A DNA stretch of 64,000 bases from Mucilaginibacter tolerans (GCF_030519375.1 NZ_JAUMKB010000020.1:1-64000), one strand, 5' to 3'; positions 7,878 to 16,742 are shown, numbered from the stretch's first letter. Numbers and translations are program-made. The notes: generated by a model from the letters alone, not told the origin.

Positions 7878-8504
7878 ATGCCAGGAAAAAGAACTTCGGA
7901 TGAACGTAAGTTTAAACTCATCAAGGCCGTCGGGGACACGCTGACGGAAAAGGGCTATGAGGCTTTCGGGTTAAATAAGATCGCTGCCAGTGCCGGTGTA
8001 AGCAAGCCGATGATCTATGAGTATTTTGGGAGCCTTAATCGTTTGTTGAAGGCTTATATCGCGGGAAAGGATTCCTGGATGCCTTATTTGGAAACTTTGC
8101 AGTTACCGGAGCATCCGACCAGTGAAGAATTAAAAAACTGTTTTATCACCATGTTGCAAGACCAGTTTCGTTTCTTCCACCAGGAAAAGGAGATGCGACG
8201 ATTGGTGCATTGGCAGATCCGAAGTTATAATCCGCTGATGCGGGCGACTTGCGAGGCGAGGGAGCGGGAAGGTGCGCGCATATTGAAATTGGCAGATGAT
8301 CATTTTCGGAAAAGCGGAATCAGTCTGAAGGCAGTGATGGCCATGTTAGTTGGTGGAATTTATCATAATGTGCTGCATGACACGGCAGGGTTGGGGACGA
8401 TGGCAGGGATCGACCTCAAGAATGACAAGGACCTCGATATCATGCTTAAGACGATCGCACAAATCGTTGAATGGGCATTTAATGCAGCTGCAAAAGAAAA
8501 TTAG
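7878..8504 (+). CDS. TetR/AcrR-family transcriptional regulator
   Basis: A 208-residue protein with an N-terminal TetR helix-turn-helix (about 10-55: AVGDTLTEKGYEAFGLNKIA, AASAGVSKPMIYEYFGSLN) and an all-helical ligand-binding domain to the C-terminus. TetR proteins repress efflux or metabolic genes until a ligand binds. A direct repeat-like text, TTATCTACCACCTGGTAAGATAA just before it (from 7836) and TTATCTACCAACTGGGTAGA just after it (8516), looks like a pair of matching operators. That supports autoregulation. The regulated target is not obvious. Confidence 0.9.
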   Translation: MPGKRTSDERKFKLIKAVGDTLTEKGYEAFGLNKIAASAGVSKPMIYEYFGSLNRLLKAYIAGKDSWMPYLETLQLPEHPTSEELKNCFITMLQDQFRFFHQEKEMRRLVHWQIRSYNPLMRATCEAREREGARILKLADDHFRKSGISLKAVMAMLVGGIYHNVLHDTAGLGTMAGIDLKNDKDLDIMLKTIAQIVEWAFNAAAKEN

Positions 8505-8515
8505 ATTTTTATTCG

Positions 8516-8536
8516 TTATCTACCAACTGGGTAGAA
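8516..8536. promoter_or_regulatory. Likely TetR operator, copy 2
   Basis: TTATCTACCAACTGGGTAGA matches the first 10 bases and the ACCANCTGG core of the palindrome at 7836. It lies 12 bp past the TetR stop codon. The gene it controls is not clear: the next genes downstream are on the opposite strand and end here, so this may be a relic of a displaced target promoter. Confidence 0.4.
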
Positions 8537-8650
8537 AACCATGTCGATATTTGAGTTACTAAGCAGCCATTCGGGCTGTGATGTGATAAAGTTTAGGATA
8601 AAATCCCCAAGCAGCGTGTGCAAGGGGATTTTTATTTCATAAGTTTATTT

Positions 8651-8878
8651 CTATTTGAACATTTCCGTCTGCGTATGACCGGGCGTCACATCTTTGAAGG
8701 GGTATTTCCCTTTAATGTGCCTGTTAAACCATATGCCTTTAACCATCGTTGCCCGCATTTCTTTATATACCTTCTCTGGTACGTTCAGGTATTGGTAAAT
8801 CTTACCCGAATGATACTGGATCTCCAGCGTTTGCTGGTCAGCATCATATGCATAGCCGGCAATAACTGCGGAAGGCAT
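8651..8878 (-). CDS. KTSC-domain protein
   Basis: About 75 residues from the ATG at 8878 (MPSAVIAGYAYD), preferred over the one at 8899 because the domain begins there. The whole protein is a KTSC domain: YDADQQTLEIQYHSGKIYQY, VPEKVYKEM, then KGIWFNRHIKGKYPF. The domain is named after lysyl-tRNA synthetase-associated proteins and is thought to bind RNA, but its role is poorly known. It starts 1 bp past the end of the upstream gene at 8880-9074, so they form an operon. Confidence 0.8.
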   Translation of the reverse strand: MPSAVIAGYAYDADQQTLEIQYHSGKIYQYLNVPEKVYKEMRATMVKGIWFNRHIKGKYPFKDVTPGHTQTEMFK

Positions 8879-8879
8879 A

Positions 8880-9074
8880 TTATTTCCCTTTTGCCGCAAT
8901 TTCTTCCGGGTGGTTTTTAAAATGAGCGCGTGCCCGCTTTAATCCGGTCGCGATCGCTTCACCTTCATTTCCGGTCGTCTTCAACACTTCGTTTGCGATC
9001 TCTACCGCTTTTTCGCGGAGGTATTGGGGTTGGTTTTTATAAGATGGCGGGTAATCGCCTTTTGGCCATGGCAT
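8880..9074 (-). CDS. Small conserved protein with MPWxxxxYP start
   Basis: A 64-residue soluble helical protein starting MPWPKGDYPPSYKNQPQYLR and ending in a helix (GEAIATGLKRARAHFKN). Small proteins with this MPW..YP start and a GRAIA/GEAIA helix occur widely in bacteria as part of stress-related gene sets; I do not know a firm function. It lies directly upstream of the KTSC gene on the same strand. Confidence 0.65.
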   Translation of the reverse strand: MPWPKGDYPPSYKNQPQYLREKAVEIANEVLKTTGNEGEAIATGLKRARAHFKNHPEEIAAKGK

Positions 9075-9090
9075 AGCTGTATTTTTTAGG

Positions 9091-9288
9091 TTAAACTTCT
9101 GTTTGATTTAATTCGGAACCGCGCTGATCCGGCTGCTGCGGAAGTTCCTGCTGTTCATCCGGCGGCGCTTCCTGTGGTACCGGAGGCCCTTGCGGATCGT
9201 TCGGCTGCTGCACTTCCGGAGGGGACGGCTGGACCGGAGCTTCCTGTGGTTCGTTCGGTATGGTATCGTGTTGTTTGTCCATTATCAA
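9091..9288 (-). CDS. Pro/Gln-rich low-complexity small protein
   Basis: A 65-residue protein (start at 9288, or at 9282 giving MDKQHDT) made almost wholly of Pro, Gln, Glu and Asp (PSPPEVQQPNDPQGPPVPQE). It is predicted to be disordered. It has no signal peptide or membrane segment. Same strand as, and 16 bp before, the MPW-type gene, so probably co-transcribed with it and KTSC. Function unknown; a soluble hydrophilin-like stress protein is one possibility. Confidence 0.55.
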   Translation of the reverse strand: MIMDKQHDTIPNEPQEAPVQPSPPEVQQPNDPQGPPVPQEAPPDEQQELPQQPDQRGSELNQTEV

Positions 9289-9390
9289 ATGTTATTTAAA
9301 GAACAACGAATAGAAACTTAACTGGTTTGAAATATGTTTATCGGCCATAATAAGAGATAAACAATTGTGTCGGTTGGCAGTTGTTCTAAT

Positions 9391-9663
9391 ATGGAAAATT
9401 ACCCGATCACGGTCAGCAAAGACGAGGAGGTACATCATTTTGAAGTGGGTGAGTATGTTCATCATTTGGGTGATAAGTGTAAATACCGGGTTTTCGAAAA
9501 TGGTAAATTCGTCGCCAGCTTCACCCCGGACGACCATCATTTTTTGCATATCTGCGAGAATCCCGCGAATATAGATGAAGAAATCCTGTACATGCTGGCC
9601 GACCAGATCGAAGCGCACCATCCGCAGGGCATCAATGATAATATTAGAAAATTAAAGCTATGA
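9391..9663 (+). CDS. Hypothetical protein upstream of ku
   Basis: About 90 residues from the ATG at 9391 (MENYPITVSKDEEVHHFEVG); the earlier ATG at 9367 adds only a low-quality leader. The body is an acidic, His-rich small domain (CKYRVFENGKFVASF, DDHHFLHICENP, ILYMLADQIEAHHP). It overlaps the ku start by 4 bp, so translation is coupled to ku. I do not recognise the family. Its linkage suggests a role with Ku or in the same stress response, which is inference. Confidence 0.65.
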   Translation: MENYPITVSKDEEVHHFEVGEYVHHLGDKCKYRVFENGKFVASFTPDDHHFLHICENPANIDEEILYMLADQIEAHHPQGINDNIRKLKL

Positions 9664-10430
9664 GAAGTATCTGGACGGGCTCTATTGGCTTCGGCCTGGT
9701 GAGCATTCCGATTAAACTATATTCAGCAGTGCAGGAAACGCGGCTTGACCTGGACATGCTGGACAGCCGTGACCATGCGCATATCAAGTTTCAGCGCGTG
9801 AATGAGAACACGAAAAAAGAGGTGCCTTACGACAAGATCGTCAAAGGCTACAAATATGATGATGATTATGTGATCATTGAAGATGCCGATTTTGAGGCTG
9901 CGGCACCTGAAAAGAGCAAGGTGATCGAGATCGAAAGCTTTGTGGAAGTCGCTTCGGTCAATCCTATGTATTACGAAACCTCGTATTACACGGAGCCTGC
10001 CACTAAAAAAAACAAAGCATACGCTTTATTATTAGCAGCCCTCAAAAAATCCGGCAAAGCGGGACTGGCCCGGTTTGTATTGCGAAGTACGGAAAGCCTG
10101 TGTATAGTGCATCCCGTCGATAAGGATATCGTAGTGACCCGTATCCGCTTCCAGCAGCAGTTACGCGACCAGGGCGAGCTCAAATTGGATGATGATGTTA
10201 CCGTAAGCGATAAAGAATTGAAAATGGGTCTGGCGCTGATCGAGCAGTACGCCGAACCGCTGGACCTCTCCAAGTATAAAGACGAGTACCACACCGAGCT
10301 GATCAACATCATTGAACAAAAAGCTAAGGGAAAACGTCCGACTATAAAGAAACTGAAACCGAAAGCAGCCAAAGGCGATGATCTGTACGATCAGCTGATG
10401 AGCAGCTTAAATGTTAAAAAAGGGGCCTGA
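9660..10430 (+). CDS. ku: Ku protein (non-homologous end joining)
   Basis: A 256-residue bacterial Ku homodimer protein. It starts with the typical RSIWTGSIGFGLVSIPIKLY and continues with beta-barrel motifs (HIKFQRVNENTKKEVPYDKI, YYETSYYTEP, GLARFVLRSTESLC). It ends in a basic Lys-rich tail. Ku binds DNA double-strand ends and recruits the ligase LigD. No ligD is present in this window, so the ligase must be elsewhere or absent. The gene follows a coupled small gene (4-bp overlap) and is followed by a small Lys-rich membrane protein, an SDR and a membrane protein in a tight run. Confidence 0.95.
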   Translation: MRSIWTGSIGFGLVSIPIKLYSAVQETRLDLDMLDSRDHAHIKFQRVNENTKKEVPYDKIVKGYKYDDDYVIIEDADFEAAAPEKSKVIEIESFVEVASVNPMYYETSYYTEPATKKNKAYALLLAALKKSGKAGLARFVLRSTESLCIVHPVDKDIVVTRIRFQQQLRDQGELKLDDDVTVSDKELKMGLALIEQYAEPLDLSKYKDEYHTELINIIEQKAKGKRPTIKKLKPKAAKGDDLYDQLMSSLNVKKGA

Positions 10431-10444
10431 AAAACAACAAAAAC

Positions 10445-10690
10445 ATGAAAAATCTATTTGAAAGAGATCATTACAAAACGACCGTTTTGGCCGGCGCTAT
10501 ACTTAGCCTAGCTGCCGCGGGCGTTGCCTACCTGCTCCTTAGCGATAAGGGCACAAGCACCCGGGGGGGACTGAAGAAAAAGATCAGTTCAATTGCAAAA
10601 GATGCAGCTGTGAACGCAATAAGTAAGAAAACAAAAATCAAAAAGAAAGCCGTTAAGGCTGTAGCTGACCGTGTTGTAAAAACCGACTAA
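10445..10690 (+). CDS. Small Ala/Lys-rich membrane-anchored protein
   Basis: An 81-residue protein with one hydrophobic segment (about 13-32, VLAGAILSLAAAGVAYLLLS) followed by a Lys/Ala-rich helix (KKKISSIAKDAAVNAISKK). The layout is like YtxH-type stress proteins, with an N-terminal anchor and a charged helical tail. Its stop codon overlaps the next start by one base (TAATG), so the genes are coupled. Function unknown. Confidence 0.65.
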   Translation: MKNLFERDHYKTTVLAGAILSLAAAGVAYLLLSDKGTSTRGGLKKKISSIAKDAAVNAISKKTKIKKKAVKAVADRVVKTD

Positions 10691-11400
10691 TGGCAAAAAT
10701 ATTTATTACCGGATCTGCGGACGGCTTAGGCCAGATGGCCGCAAGGCAATTGATTAAAGAAGGGCACGAAGTCGTATTGCATGCCCGAAGTATGGCACGC
10801 GGGATACAGGCTATGAAGGCCTTACCTGGTGCAAAAGATGTGCTGATAGGCGATCTATCGGATATTGAAGAAACCAAAGCATTGGCGGAAAAGGCCAATG
10901 CACTTGGCATTTTTGATGCGGTGATACATAATGCGGGTGTTTACCAAACCGGGTCGATGCTGTTATTGCACGTCAATACTTTGGCGCCCTATGCCCTGAC
11001 AGGCTTGATGGCGAAACCAAAACGGCTGATCTATCTGAGTTCAGGGATGCATTTATCCGGGCACCCGCAATGGACGGACAGCCCCTCGTATTCCGACACC
11101 AAATTGCATGTCTTAATGCTGGTCAAAGCGCTTGCCCGCAAATGGCCCGAAGTTTATGCCAATGCGGTAGATCCGGGCTGGGTGCCGACAAAGATGGGCG
11201 GCGCAGGTGCACCCGATGATCTGGAGCAGGGATACCGAACCCAGGTCTGGCTCGCAGTAAGCGATGACCCGGGTGCAATAGTCAGTGGGCAATACTTTCA
11301 TCATGGCAAGCCCGCCCGTTTTAACCCGGCTGCAGACGACCCCGGCATGCAGGACAAGTTACTGACAGGGTGCGCACGCCTGACCGGTGTCTCCCTTTGA
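10690..11400 (+). CDS. Short-chain dehydrogenase/reductase (SDR)
   Basis: A 236-residue NAD(P)-dependent SDR with the Rossmann start (FITGSADGLGQMAARQLI), IHNAG in strand 4 (residues about 79-83), a serine in IYLSSGMH and the catalytic YSDTK (Y-x-x-x-K). Substrate unknown. It is the third gene in the ku-led run. The loop between NAG and LSSG is short, and the protein is slightly below the usual 245-260 residues, but the core is intact. Confidence 0.85.
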   Translation: MAKIFITGSADGLGQMAARQLIKEGHEVVLHARSMARGIQAMKALPGAKDVLIGDLSDIEETKALAEKANALGIFDAVIHNAGVYQTGSMLLLHVNTLAPYALTGLMAKPKRLIYLSSGMHLSGHPQWTDSPSYSDTKLHVLMLVKALARKWPEVYANAVDPGWVPTKMGGAGAPDDLEQGYRTQVWLAVSDDPGAIVSGQYFHHGKPARFNPAADDPGMQDKLLTGCARLTGVSL

Positions 11401-11483
11401 TGCGTATCGCCGACCAACGCCATTTTGCAATTAGCCCATTGGTCCTAATAAAACTATTTGCCGTTATCCTGATTTATACCATT

Positions 11484-11885
11484 ATGCCGCTTAGTACCCA
11501 AATTATTTATCTTTTTGTATTGGCCCTGCCCATAGCCTGCATCGCATGGACGGTCACCCATGAGGAAGTTTTTAAGGAGCCACGCGAATTTTGTGCGCGG
11601 CGATGCAGGGAGAGCAAGACGCTGGCCATCCGCAAATTCTTCTATTTATTTACCTGCGAGTATTGCTTCAGCCACTATGTAACGATCGGGTTGCTGGTGA
11701 TTACCGGCTACAAGCTTTTATTCGATGATTGGAGGGGGTACCTTGTCAGCGGCTTTGCATTGGTGTTTGTGGCAAACGTTTATATGAGCTTGTATGCGCT
11801 TACCCGCATTGACCTTAAAAAAATAAAGTTGGAGGCCCTTGAAGCTGAAAAGAAAAATCGGCCTAAAACTGATGGACGGGTTTGA
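11484..11885 (+). CDS. Hypothetical membrane protein
   Basis: About 133 residues from the ATG at 11484; alternatives are 11400 (overlapping the SDR stop as TGATG) and 11370. Hydrophobic segments lie at the start (IIYLFVLALPIACIAW) and in the middle and C-terminal half (YVTIGLLVITGYKLLF, LVSGFALVFVANVYMSLYAL). A cysteine motif, EFCARRC, and CEYCFSHY stand between them and could bind metal. It ends in a basic tail. It is the last gene of the ku run. I recognise no named family. Confidence 0.65.
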   Translation: MPLSTQIIYLFVLALPIACIAWTVTHEEVFKEPREFCARRCRESKTLAIRKFFYLFTCEYCFSHYVTIGLLVITGYKLLFDDWRGYLVSGFALVFVANVYMSLYALTRIDLKKIKLEALEAEKKNRPKTDGRV

Positions 11886-12030
11886 ACGGTGAAATATGGT
11901 GCCGCGCTGCATCAAAAAGATTTTTTTAGTTTCATATCATGTTAAACAGGTACCAGGGTTGTTGCCGTATCATACAATCATGGCTTTTAATTTTTAATTT
12001 CGGTAATACAATATTAAAAAAATCACCCGA

Positions 12031-13017
12031 ATGATCTTCAGTTTTTCCGCCACACCCGATTTTGATTTTCTAAACCATTTCGCCCGCCATATTGGTGCGC
12101 CCGTGGAAAACAATGTCCTGCGGATACCAGGAGCCTTGGGTAATGGGTATATCCGCAAAATGAACTTCGGGCCTGATTTTAAGATCACTCTTCATCACTA
12201 TCAGCTCGTCGAAGACCTGGTCATTCGGCGGAACACGTCAGGCTTGGGAAACGAACTAATCACAGTGTTCTTTTATAGTAATGAGGATGGGCTCGAGATC
12301 GCGTTTAACAACGATCCGGAGGTTCGCTTCTCCGGGCGGGAAGAGGCGGCTATCCAAGTCACCTCTAATGACCTGAGCTCAACCATTCGTTTTCCCGCCG
12401 GGCACCAGGTAAATTACATCGTTATTGCCATTAAGCCGGCCTACCTGAAAGTGTTGCTGGCCGTGGATAAGCCGAATCCGACCTTACAAACCATTACCAC
12501 CAGCGGCAGTTCGTTTCTCTTTTTTGAAAACATGACTGCAGAAACAAAATCGCTGCTGAAACAAATTGCGGCCGTGGATATGCAGGATGGATTGAGCCAC
12601 TTTTACACGCAGATTAAGGTGCAGGAACTGCTGTACCTGCTTTTTCAGCAACTGGCCTTACGCCAGGGCAGTGCTCAATACCGCATGAATAGTGCTGATG
12701 TCGAGCGGCTGTTGTTTATCCGCAATGAAATCCTGAGTGACCTGAGCGTAACACCGGTACTGGGTGAACTCGCGCGACTGGCTGCTATGAGCGAAACCAA
12801 ACTCAAGCAGCTTTTTAAACAGACCTTCGGCGATACCATCTACAATTATTACCAGCGTGCCCGAATGGAGGAAGCTGCTTTTATGCTGAAGCAAGGCAAG
12901 CATTCGGTTGCCGGGGTGGGTTATGAACTGGGCTTTAGCAATCTTAGCCATTTTAGCCGCCTTTTTGAAAAACATTACGGTTTTACTCCTAAACGTTTTT
13001 CTGCCCAGGTTAATTAA
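12031..13017 (+). CDS. AraC-family transcriptional regulator
   Basis: A 328-residue protein with an N-terminal sensing region (about 1-200) and a C-terminal AraC/XylS double helix-turn-helix: LARLAAMSETKLKQLFKQTF and FMLKQGKHSVAGVGYELGFS followed by NLSHFSRLFEKHYGFTPKRF. It lies just upstream of an old yellow enzyme and an NmrA-like gene on the same strand, which are its likely targets by position. Confidence 0.9.
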   Translation: MIFSFSATPDFDFLNHFARHIGAPVENNVLRIPGALGNGYIRKMNFGPDFKITLHHYQLVEDLVIRRNTSGLGNELITVFFYSNEDGLEIAFNNDPEVRFSGREEAAIQVTSNDLSSTIRFPAGHQVNYIVIAIKPAYLKVLLAVDKPNPTLQTITTSGSSFLFFENMTAETKSLLKQIAAVDMQDGLSHFYTQIKVQELLYLLFQQLALRQGSAQYRMNSADVERLLFIRNEILSDLSVTPVLGELARLAAMSETKLKQLFKQTFGDTIYNYYQRARMEEAAFMLKQGKHSVAGVGYELGFSNLSHFSRLFEKHYGFTPKRFSAQVN

Positions 13018-13246
13018 ATATCCGGATTGGGGATATTTCTGTTCCCCCAGCGTGAGAATTTATTGGCATTTGTCACCACGTAATACCGGAAGTAACAGCG
13101 GAATAGATTTTGCCATTGCGGAAGGATCGCTTGCAATTAAAAAGTGTTGTTCATCTTGCCGGATTGAGCTGATTTTACGCCCTTTTGGGCTATTATCAGC
13201 ATGCATTTAGCGCCAATTTTGCTTTGTAAATCAAACACACTGCAAA

Positions 13247-14332
13247 ATGAAAAAGCTGTTCATGCCTTACATTAAAGGCTCGCTCCAATTGAAAAACCAC
13301 GTGGTGATGGCGCCGATGACCCGCAGCCGCGCCATTAATAATGTGCCCAGCGCACTGATGGCCACTTATTATAAGCAGCGGTCAGGCGCAGGGCTGATCA
13401 TTACCGAAGGCACTTCGCCCAGCCCTGAGGGTTTAGGTTATCCGCGTATACCCGGTATCTTTTCTCAAGAACAAGTGGACAGCTGGAAACTGGTAACAGA
13501 TGCTGTTCATCAGGGCGGCTCAAAAATCTTTTTGCAAATTATGCATACCGGCCGGGTGGCTTATGTTGGAAACCTGCCGGCAGGTCACTATCCTGTTGGA
13601 ATTTCTGATATTAAAGCTGCCGGAGAGATCTATACCGACACCGATGGCATGCAGGAATATTCGGTTCCCGCAGCGCTTGACACCGATGGGATAGCCAGAA
13701 TTATCGACGACCATGTTAAAGCCGCAAAAAATGCTATAGCTGCCGGCTTTGACGGAATAGAGCTGCACGGCGCACATGGTTATCTGCTGGAGCAATCATT
13801 AAACCCCCACGTCAATAACCGCACTGATAATTACGGCGGATCAATCGAAAACCGCAGTCGCATGCTGCTGGAAATTGCGCAGGGGATTGCTGCTGCCATC
13901 GGCGTTGATAAGGTAGGTTTACGGATATCGCCCTACCTGACCTCTAATGACATGGCTGCTTATGATAACAATGAAGTGCACCAAACCTATGTTTACCTGG
14001 CAGAGAAAATGAACCACCTGGGTATTGCTTACCTGCATATCTCCAACAACCCGGGCATTCCGGTAAAGACCCACCAGGTTATCCGGGAAACTTTCAAAAA
14101 TACCATCATTTACTGTAACGGCTTCACGTCGGAAACCGCCGAAGCCACACTTCAGGATGGCGCGGCAGACCTTGTAGCCTTTGGCAGAAGTTTTTTAGCC
14201 AACCCGGATTTTATCGGGCGGCTGAAAAAAAACGCGCCATTAAACGACCCGGACTATAATACCCTTTATACCCCCGGCGAAGCCGGCTATACGGACTATC
14301 CCATATTAAATCAATCGTCAATCACCATTTAA
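13247..14332 (+). CDS. Old yellow enzyme family alkene reductase
   Basis: A 361-residue FMN-dependent TIM-barrel enzyme. It shows the N-terminal FMN region (KNHVVMAPMTRSRA), LQIMHTGR (96-103), the HGAHGYLLEQ motif (174-183) and the NPHVNNRTDNYGGSIENRSR phosphate-binding motif that follows. Such enzymes reduce activated C=C bonds (enals, enones, nitro compounds) with NADPH. Full length. An NAD(P)-binding reductase gene follows after 13 bp, and an AraC gene precedes, so this is probably a detoxification operon for electrophiles. Confidence 0.93.
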   Translation: MKKLFMPYIKGSLQLKNHVVMAPMTRSRAINNVPSALMATYYKQRSGAGLIITEGTSPSPEGLGYPRIPGIFSQEQVDSWKLVTDAVHQGGSKIFLQIMHTGRVAYVGNLPAGHYPVGISDIKAAGEIYTDTDGMQEYSVPAALDTDGIARIIDDHVKAAKNAIAAGFDGIELHGAHGYLLEQSLNPHVNNRTDNYGGSIENRSRMLLEIAQGIAAAIGVDKVGLRISPYLTSNDMAAYDNNEVHQTYVYLAEKMNHLGIAYLHISNNPGIPVKTHQVIRETFKNTIIYCNGFTSETAEATLQDGAADLVAFGRSFLANPDFIGRLKKNAPLNDPDYNTLYTPGEAGYTDYPILNQSSITI

Positions 14333-14345
14333 AACAATCTATATC

Positions 14346-15236
14346 ATGAAAATTACAACAACAGGCTCATTAGGGAATGTGGCCAAACCATTAGTACAAA
14401 AACTGATTGCAACTGGTCATGAAGTAACCGTGATCAGCACTAAAGAAGACAAAAAAACCGAAATAGAAGCTTTGGGCGCAAAAGCGGCCATAGGTTCCAT
14501 CACCGACCTGGAATTTTTAACGGAGGCGTTTACTGGCGTCGACGCGGTCTACACCATGATGCCACCATCAATGGGAGCAACAAACATGATCCAAAACATT
14601 GCTGCTGCAGGACAAGTGTATGTAAACGCGATAAAAGCGGCAAATGTCAACCGGGTGGTGTTGTTGAGCAGTGTGGGTGCCGATGCCACAGAAGGAACCG
14701 GTCCTGTCGGCGGTGTTCATCGCGTAGAGCAGATCTTTCACGATCAGTTAACGAACATCAACGTTACGGTAATACGCTCAGGCTTTTTCTATGTGAACTT
14801 TTTCCGGGATATCCCGTTGATCAAGAACAGGGGCATCTTCGGCAACAACTATAGTGGCGAGGACAGGTTGGCCTTAACCCATTCCGAAGACCTTTCTTCT
14901 GCAATCGCCGAAGAGCTTCAGGCTAATGGCAATGGTTTCGAGGTAAAATATATGGTCAGTGATATGGCGACCGGTAACGAATTGGCAGAGCTGTTCGGAA
15001 AAACAATCGGCAAACCAGACCTTACCTGGACAGAAATACCTGATGAGCAATTAAAACAAGGTATGCTTTCCGGCGGATTGCCCCCTGAATTAGCCGGGTT
15101 GATCACTGAACTTGGCCAGGGAGTAAAAGCCGGAATTGTGATGAAAGATTTTTTTGCTAAAGGCGGCGAGGCCAATGGAAAGACCAAATTAGTGCAATTT
15201 GCAGAAGAGTTTAAAAACAAGTACGCACAGGCTTAA
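14346..15236 (+). CDS. NmrA-like NAD(P)-binding protein
   Basis: A 296-residue atypical SDR/NmrA-type protein. The N-terminus has a Rossmann motif variant (TTGSLGNVAKPLVQKLIATG), then ALGAKAAIGSITD and NRVVLLSSVGAD. There is no YxxxK catalytic pair, as is normal for this family, which either senses NAD(P) redox state or reduces quinones. Same operon as the old yellow enzyme. Confidence 0.85.
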   Translation: MKITTTGSLGNVAKPLVQKLIATGHEVTVISTKEDKKTEIEALGAKAAIGSITDLEFLTEAFTGVDAVYTMMPPSMGATNMIQNIAAAGQVYVNAIKAANVNRVVLLSSVGADATEGTGPVGGVHRVEQIFHDQLTNINVTVIRSGFFYVNFFRDIPLIKNRGIFGNNYSGEDRLALTHSEDLSSAIAEELQANGNGFEVKYMVSDMATGNELAELFGKTIGKPDLTWTEIPDEQLKQGMLSGGLPPELAGLITELGQGVKAGIVMKDFFAKGGEANGKTKLVQFAEEFKNKYAQA

Positions 15237-15422
15237 AGCGACCAAACCGAGAGGCGCGTTTTGCCGCTTCCCGATAGTTTAGATCAACATCCCAGGAAAT
15301 TCCGTGGTAAGTTAAGCCGTAATTGTCCCGGAATTGGCATTAGCCAAACCATTGTTTTATCCGGCCATATTTCCAGCGGTTCTAAACTTATCGACCGATT
15401 GCTTGTTGCCCAAGGGTGAAAT

Positions 15423-16001
15423 TTAAAACACATCTATTTTATCATCAATCCGGCATCCTCCAAGGAAGAACCGCTGCTATCCTATATCAACCGCGTTTTT
15501 ACAGGCAGCAAAACCGATTGGGAGGTGTCCCTGACGAAAAAGAATAACGGCGCAACGGAAATCGCCCGCTCACTTGTCGGCAAGACCGACCTGGTGGCGG
15601 TGTATGGCGGCGATGGTAGTGTCACTGCGGTAGCTGCAGCCCTGCATGGTTCCAGTTTACCGATCGCGATAATTCCGGGTGGTACGGCGAATGTCATGGC
15701 CAAAGAACTGACGGTGCCGCTGGATACCATGGAAGCACTGGAATTGCTCAGGGACGGAAACCACGAAATAAAAGCGGTGGATATGGGCACCGTCAATGGC
15801 AGACCCTTCCTTCTGCGGGTAAACCTGGGCATTATGGCGGATATGGTTACTGAAGCGGACCTCAATTTGAAAAACAAGTTCGGCCAGCTTGCTTATGACG
15901 TCACTGCGCTGCAAACAGCAATCGCGGCTAATCCGGTCAACTATGAGCTCCGCATCGACGGCCGCAACCTGGCGGTTACCGGAGTCGGCTTAAATTGTTA
16001 A
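15423..16001 (+). pseudogene. Diacylglycerol/lipid kinase catalytic-domain fragment
   Basis: An open frame runs from 15420 to 16001 and encodes HIYFIINPASSKEEPLL (the family NPxSS/NPxSG start), VAVYGGDGSVTAVAAAL (GGDG active site) and IIPGGTANVMAKELTVPLDT (PGGTxN). No ATG is present: the frame opens after a TGA at 15417, where a normal protein would start Met-Lys. At the C-terminus the frame ends at TGVGLNC, where a full-length kinase of about 290-300 residues would continue. So both the start codon and the last third are lost. Its end overlaps the end of the convergent gene by 4 bp. Confidence 0.75.
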
Positions 16002-16570
16002 TCTTTTTTAAGTGGACCTAAATGCCTGTAGGTATTGATCAGCAGGCCAGTTGGTGTGCTTTTTGATTCCACGAACTCCAGTTGCCGGGCGTCTATGCTG
16101 TCGGCCAAAATGCGTTTGCCCCGTCCGAGGATCACCGGGTAGGTGATGAGCACAACTTCATCCACTAATCCTTTGTCAAGTAGTAATGAGGTCAAGGTGG
16201 AACTTCCAACAACAATGATCTCCGCGCCTTCAGAAGATTTGAGTTTTTGAATGGCTTCTACCGTGTTTTTATCCAATGCCTGGAACGGACCCCAGGTTAA
16301 ATCCTCCGGGTTGTGCGTAACTACATATTTGATTGCGGCATTGATGGCATTGGCCATCGGGAAATCACCCGCATTGGGCCAGAAATTGCTGAAGATGTCG
16401 TAAGTGGTACGTCCCAGCAGCAGGTCAAAGCCGGGGCCGTACGCTTCGAAAAGTATGGCCGCGCCTTGCGGGCTGCGATAGGGGGTTGTCCAGGCGCCAT
16501 ATTCATAGGGGGCATCGTGTTCGATCACGCCATCAAGCGAGATATGTTCGAATATTCTGATTTTTCTCAT
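15998..16570 (-). CDS. Dihydrofolate reductase-like (RibD C-terminal) protein
   Basis: About 190 residues from the ATG at 16570 (MRKIRIFEHISLDGVIEHDA). It has the RibD-C/DHFR fold: ISLDGVIE in strand 1, LLLGRTTYDIFSNFWP, then EIIVVGSSTLTSLLLDKGLV and EVVLITYPVILGRGKRIL. These proteins are usually annotated as DHFR family but their substrates are unknown; YwjB/YyaP-like. It stands alone and converges on the lipid-kinase remnant. Confidence 0.88.
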   Translation of the reverse strand: MRKIRIFEHISLDGVIEHDAPYEYGAWTTPYRSPQGAAILFEAYGPGFDLLLGRTTYDIFSNFWPNAGDFPMANAINAAIKYVVTHNPEDLTWGPFQALDKNTVEAIQKLKSSEGAEIIVVGSSTLTSLLLDKGLVDEVVLITYPVILGRGKRILADSIDARQLEFVESKSTPTGLLINTYRHLGPLKKD

Positions 16571-16742
16571 TGGCATCTTGTTTTAATTACAATCCAAAGG
16601 TGGAGATAATAATCCCTGTTCGTGACCTGCAAAACCGACAATACGAGGGGCGGATTGCGACAACGGGCTTTTACCTCTCGATTTGGCCATAAACATATCC
16701 GGCCTGAATTTGTAGTTAGAGCGAGACTTTAATACATAATCT

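Noticed and set aside
8618..8920. Plus-strand frame of 100 codons over the KTSC gene
   Set aside because: The minus-strand KTSC reading has clear family motifs; the plus frame is only its shadow.
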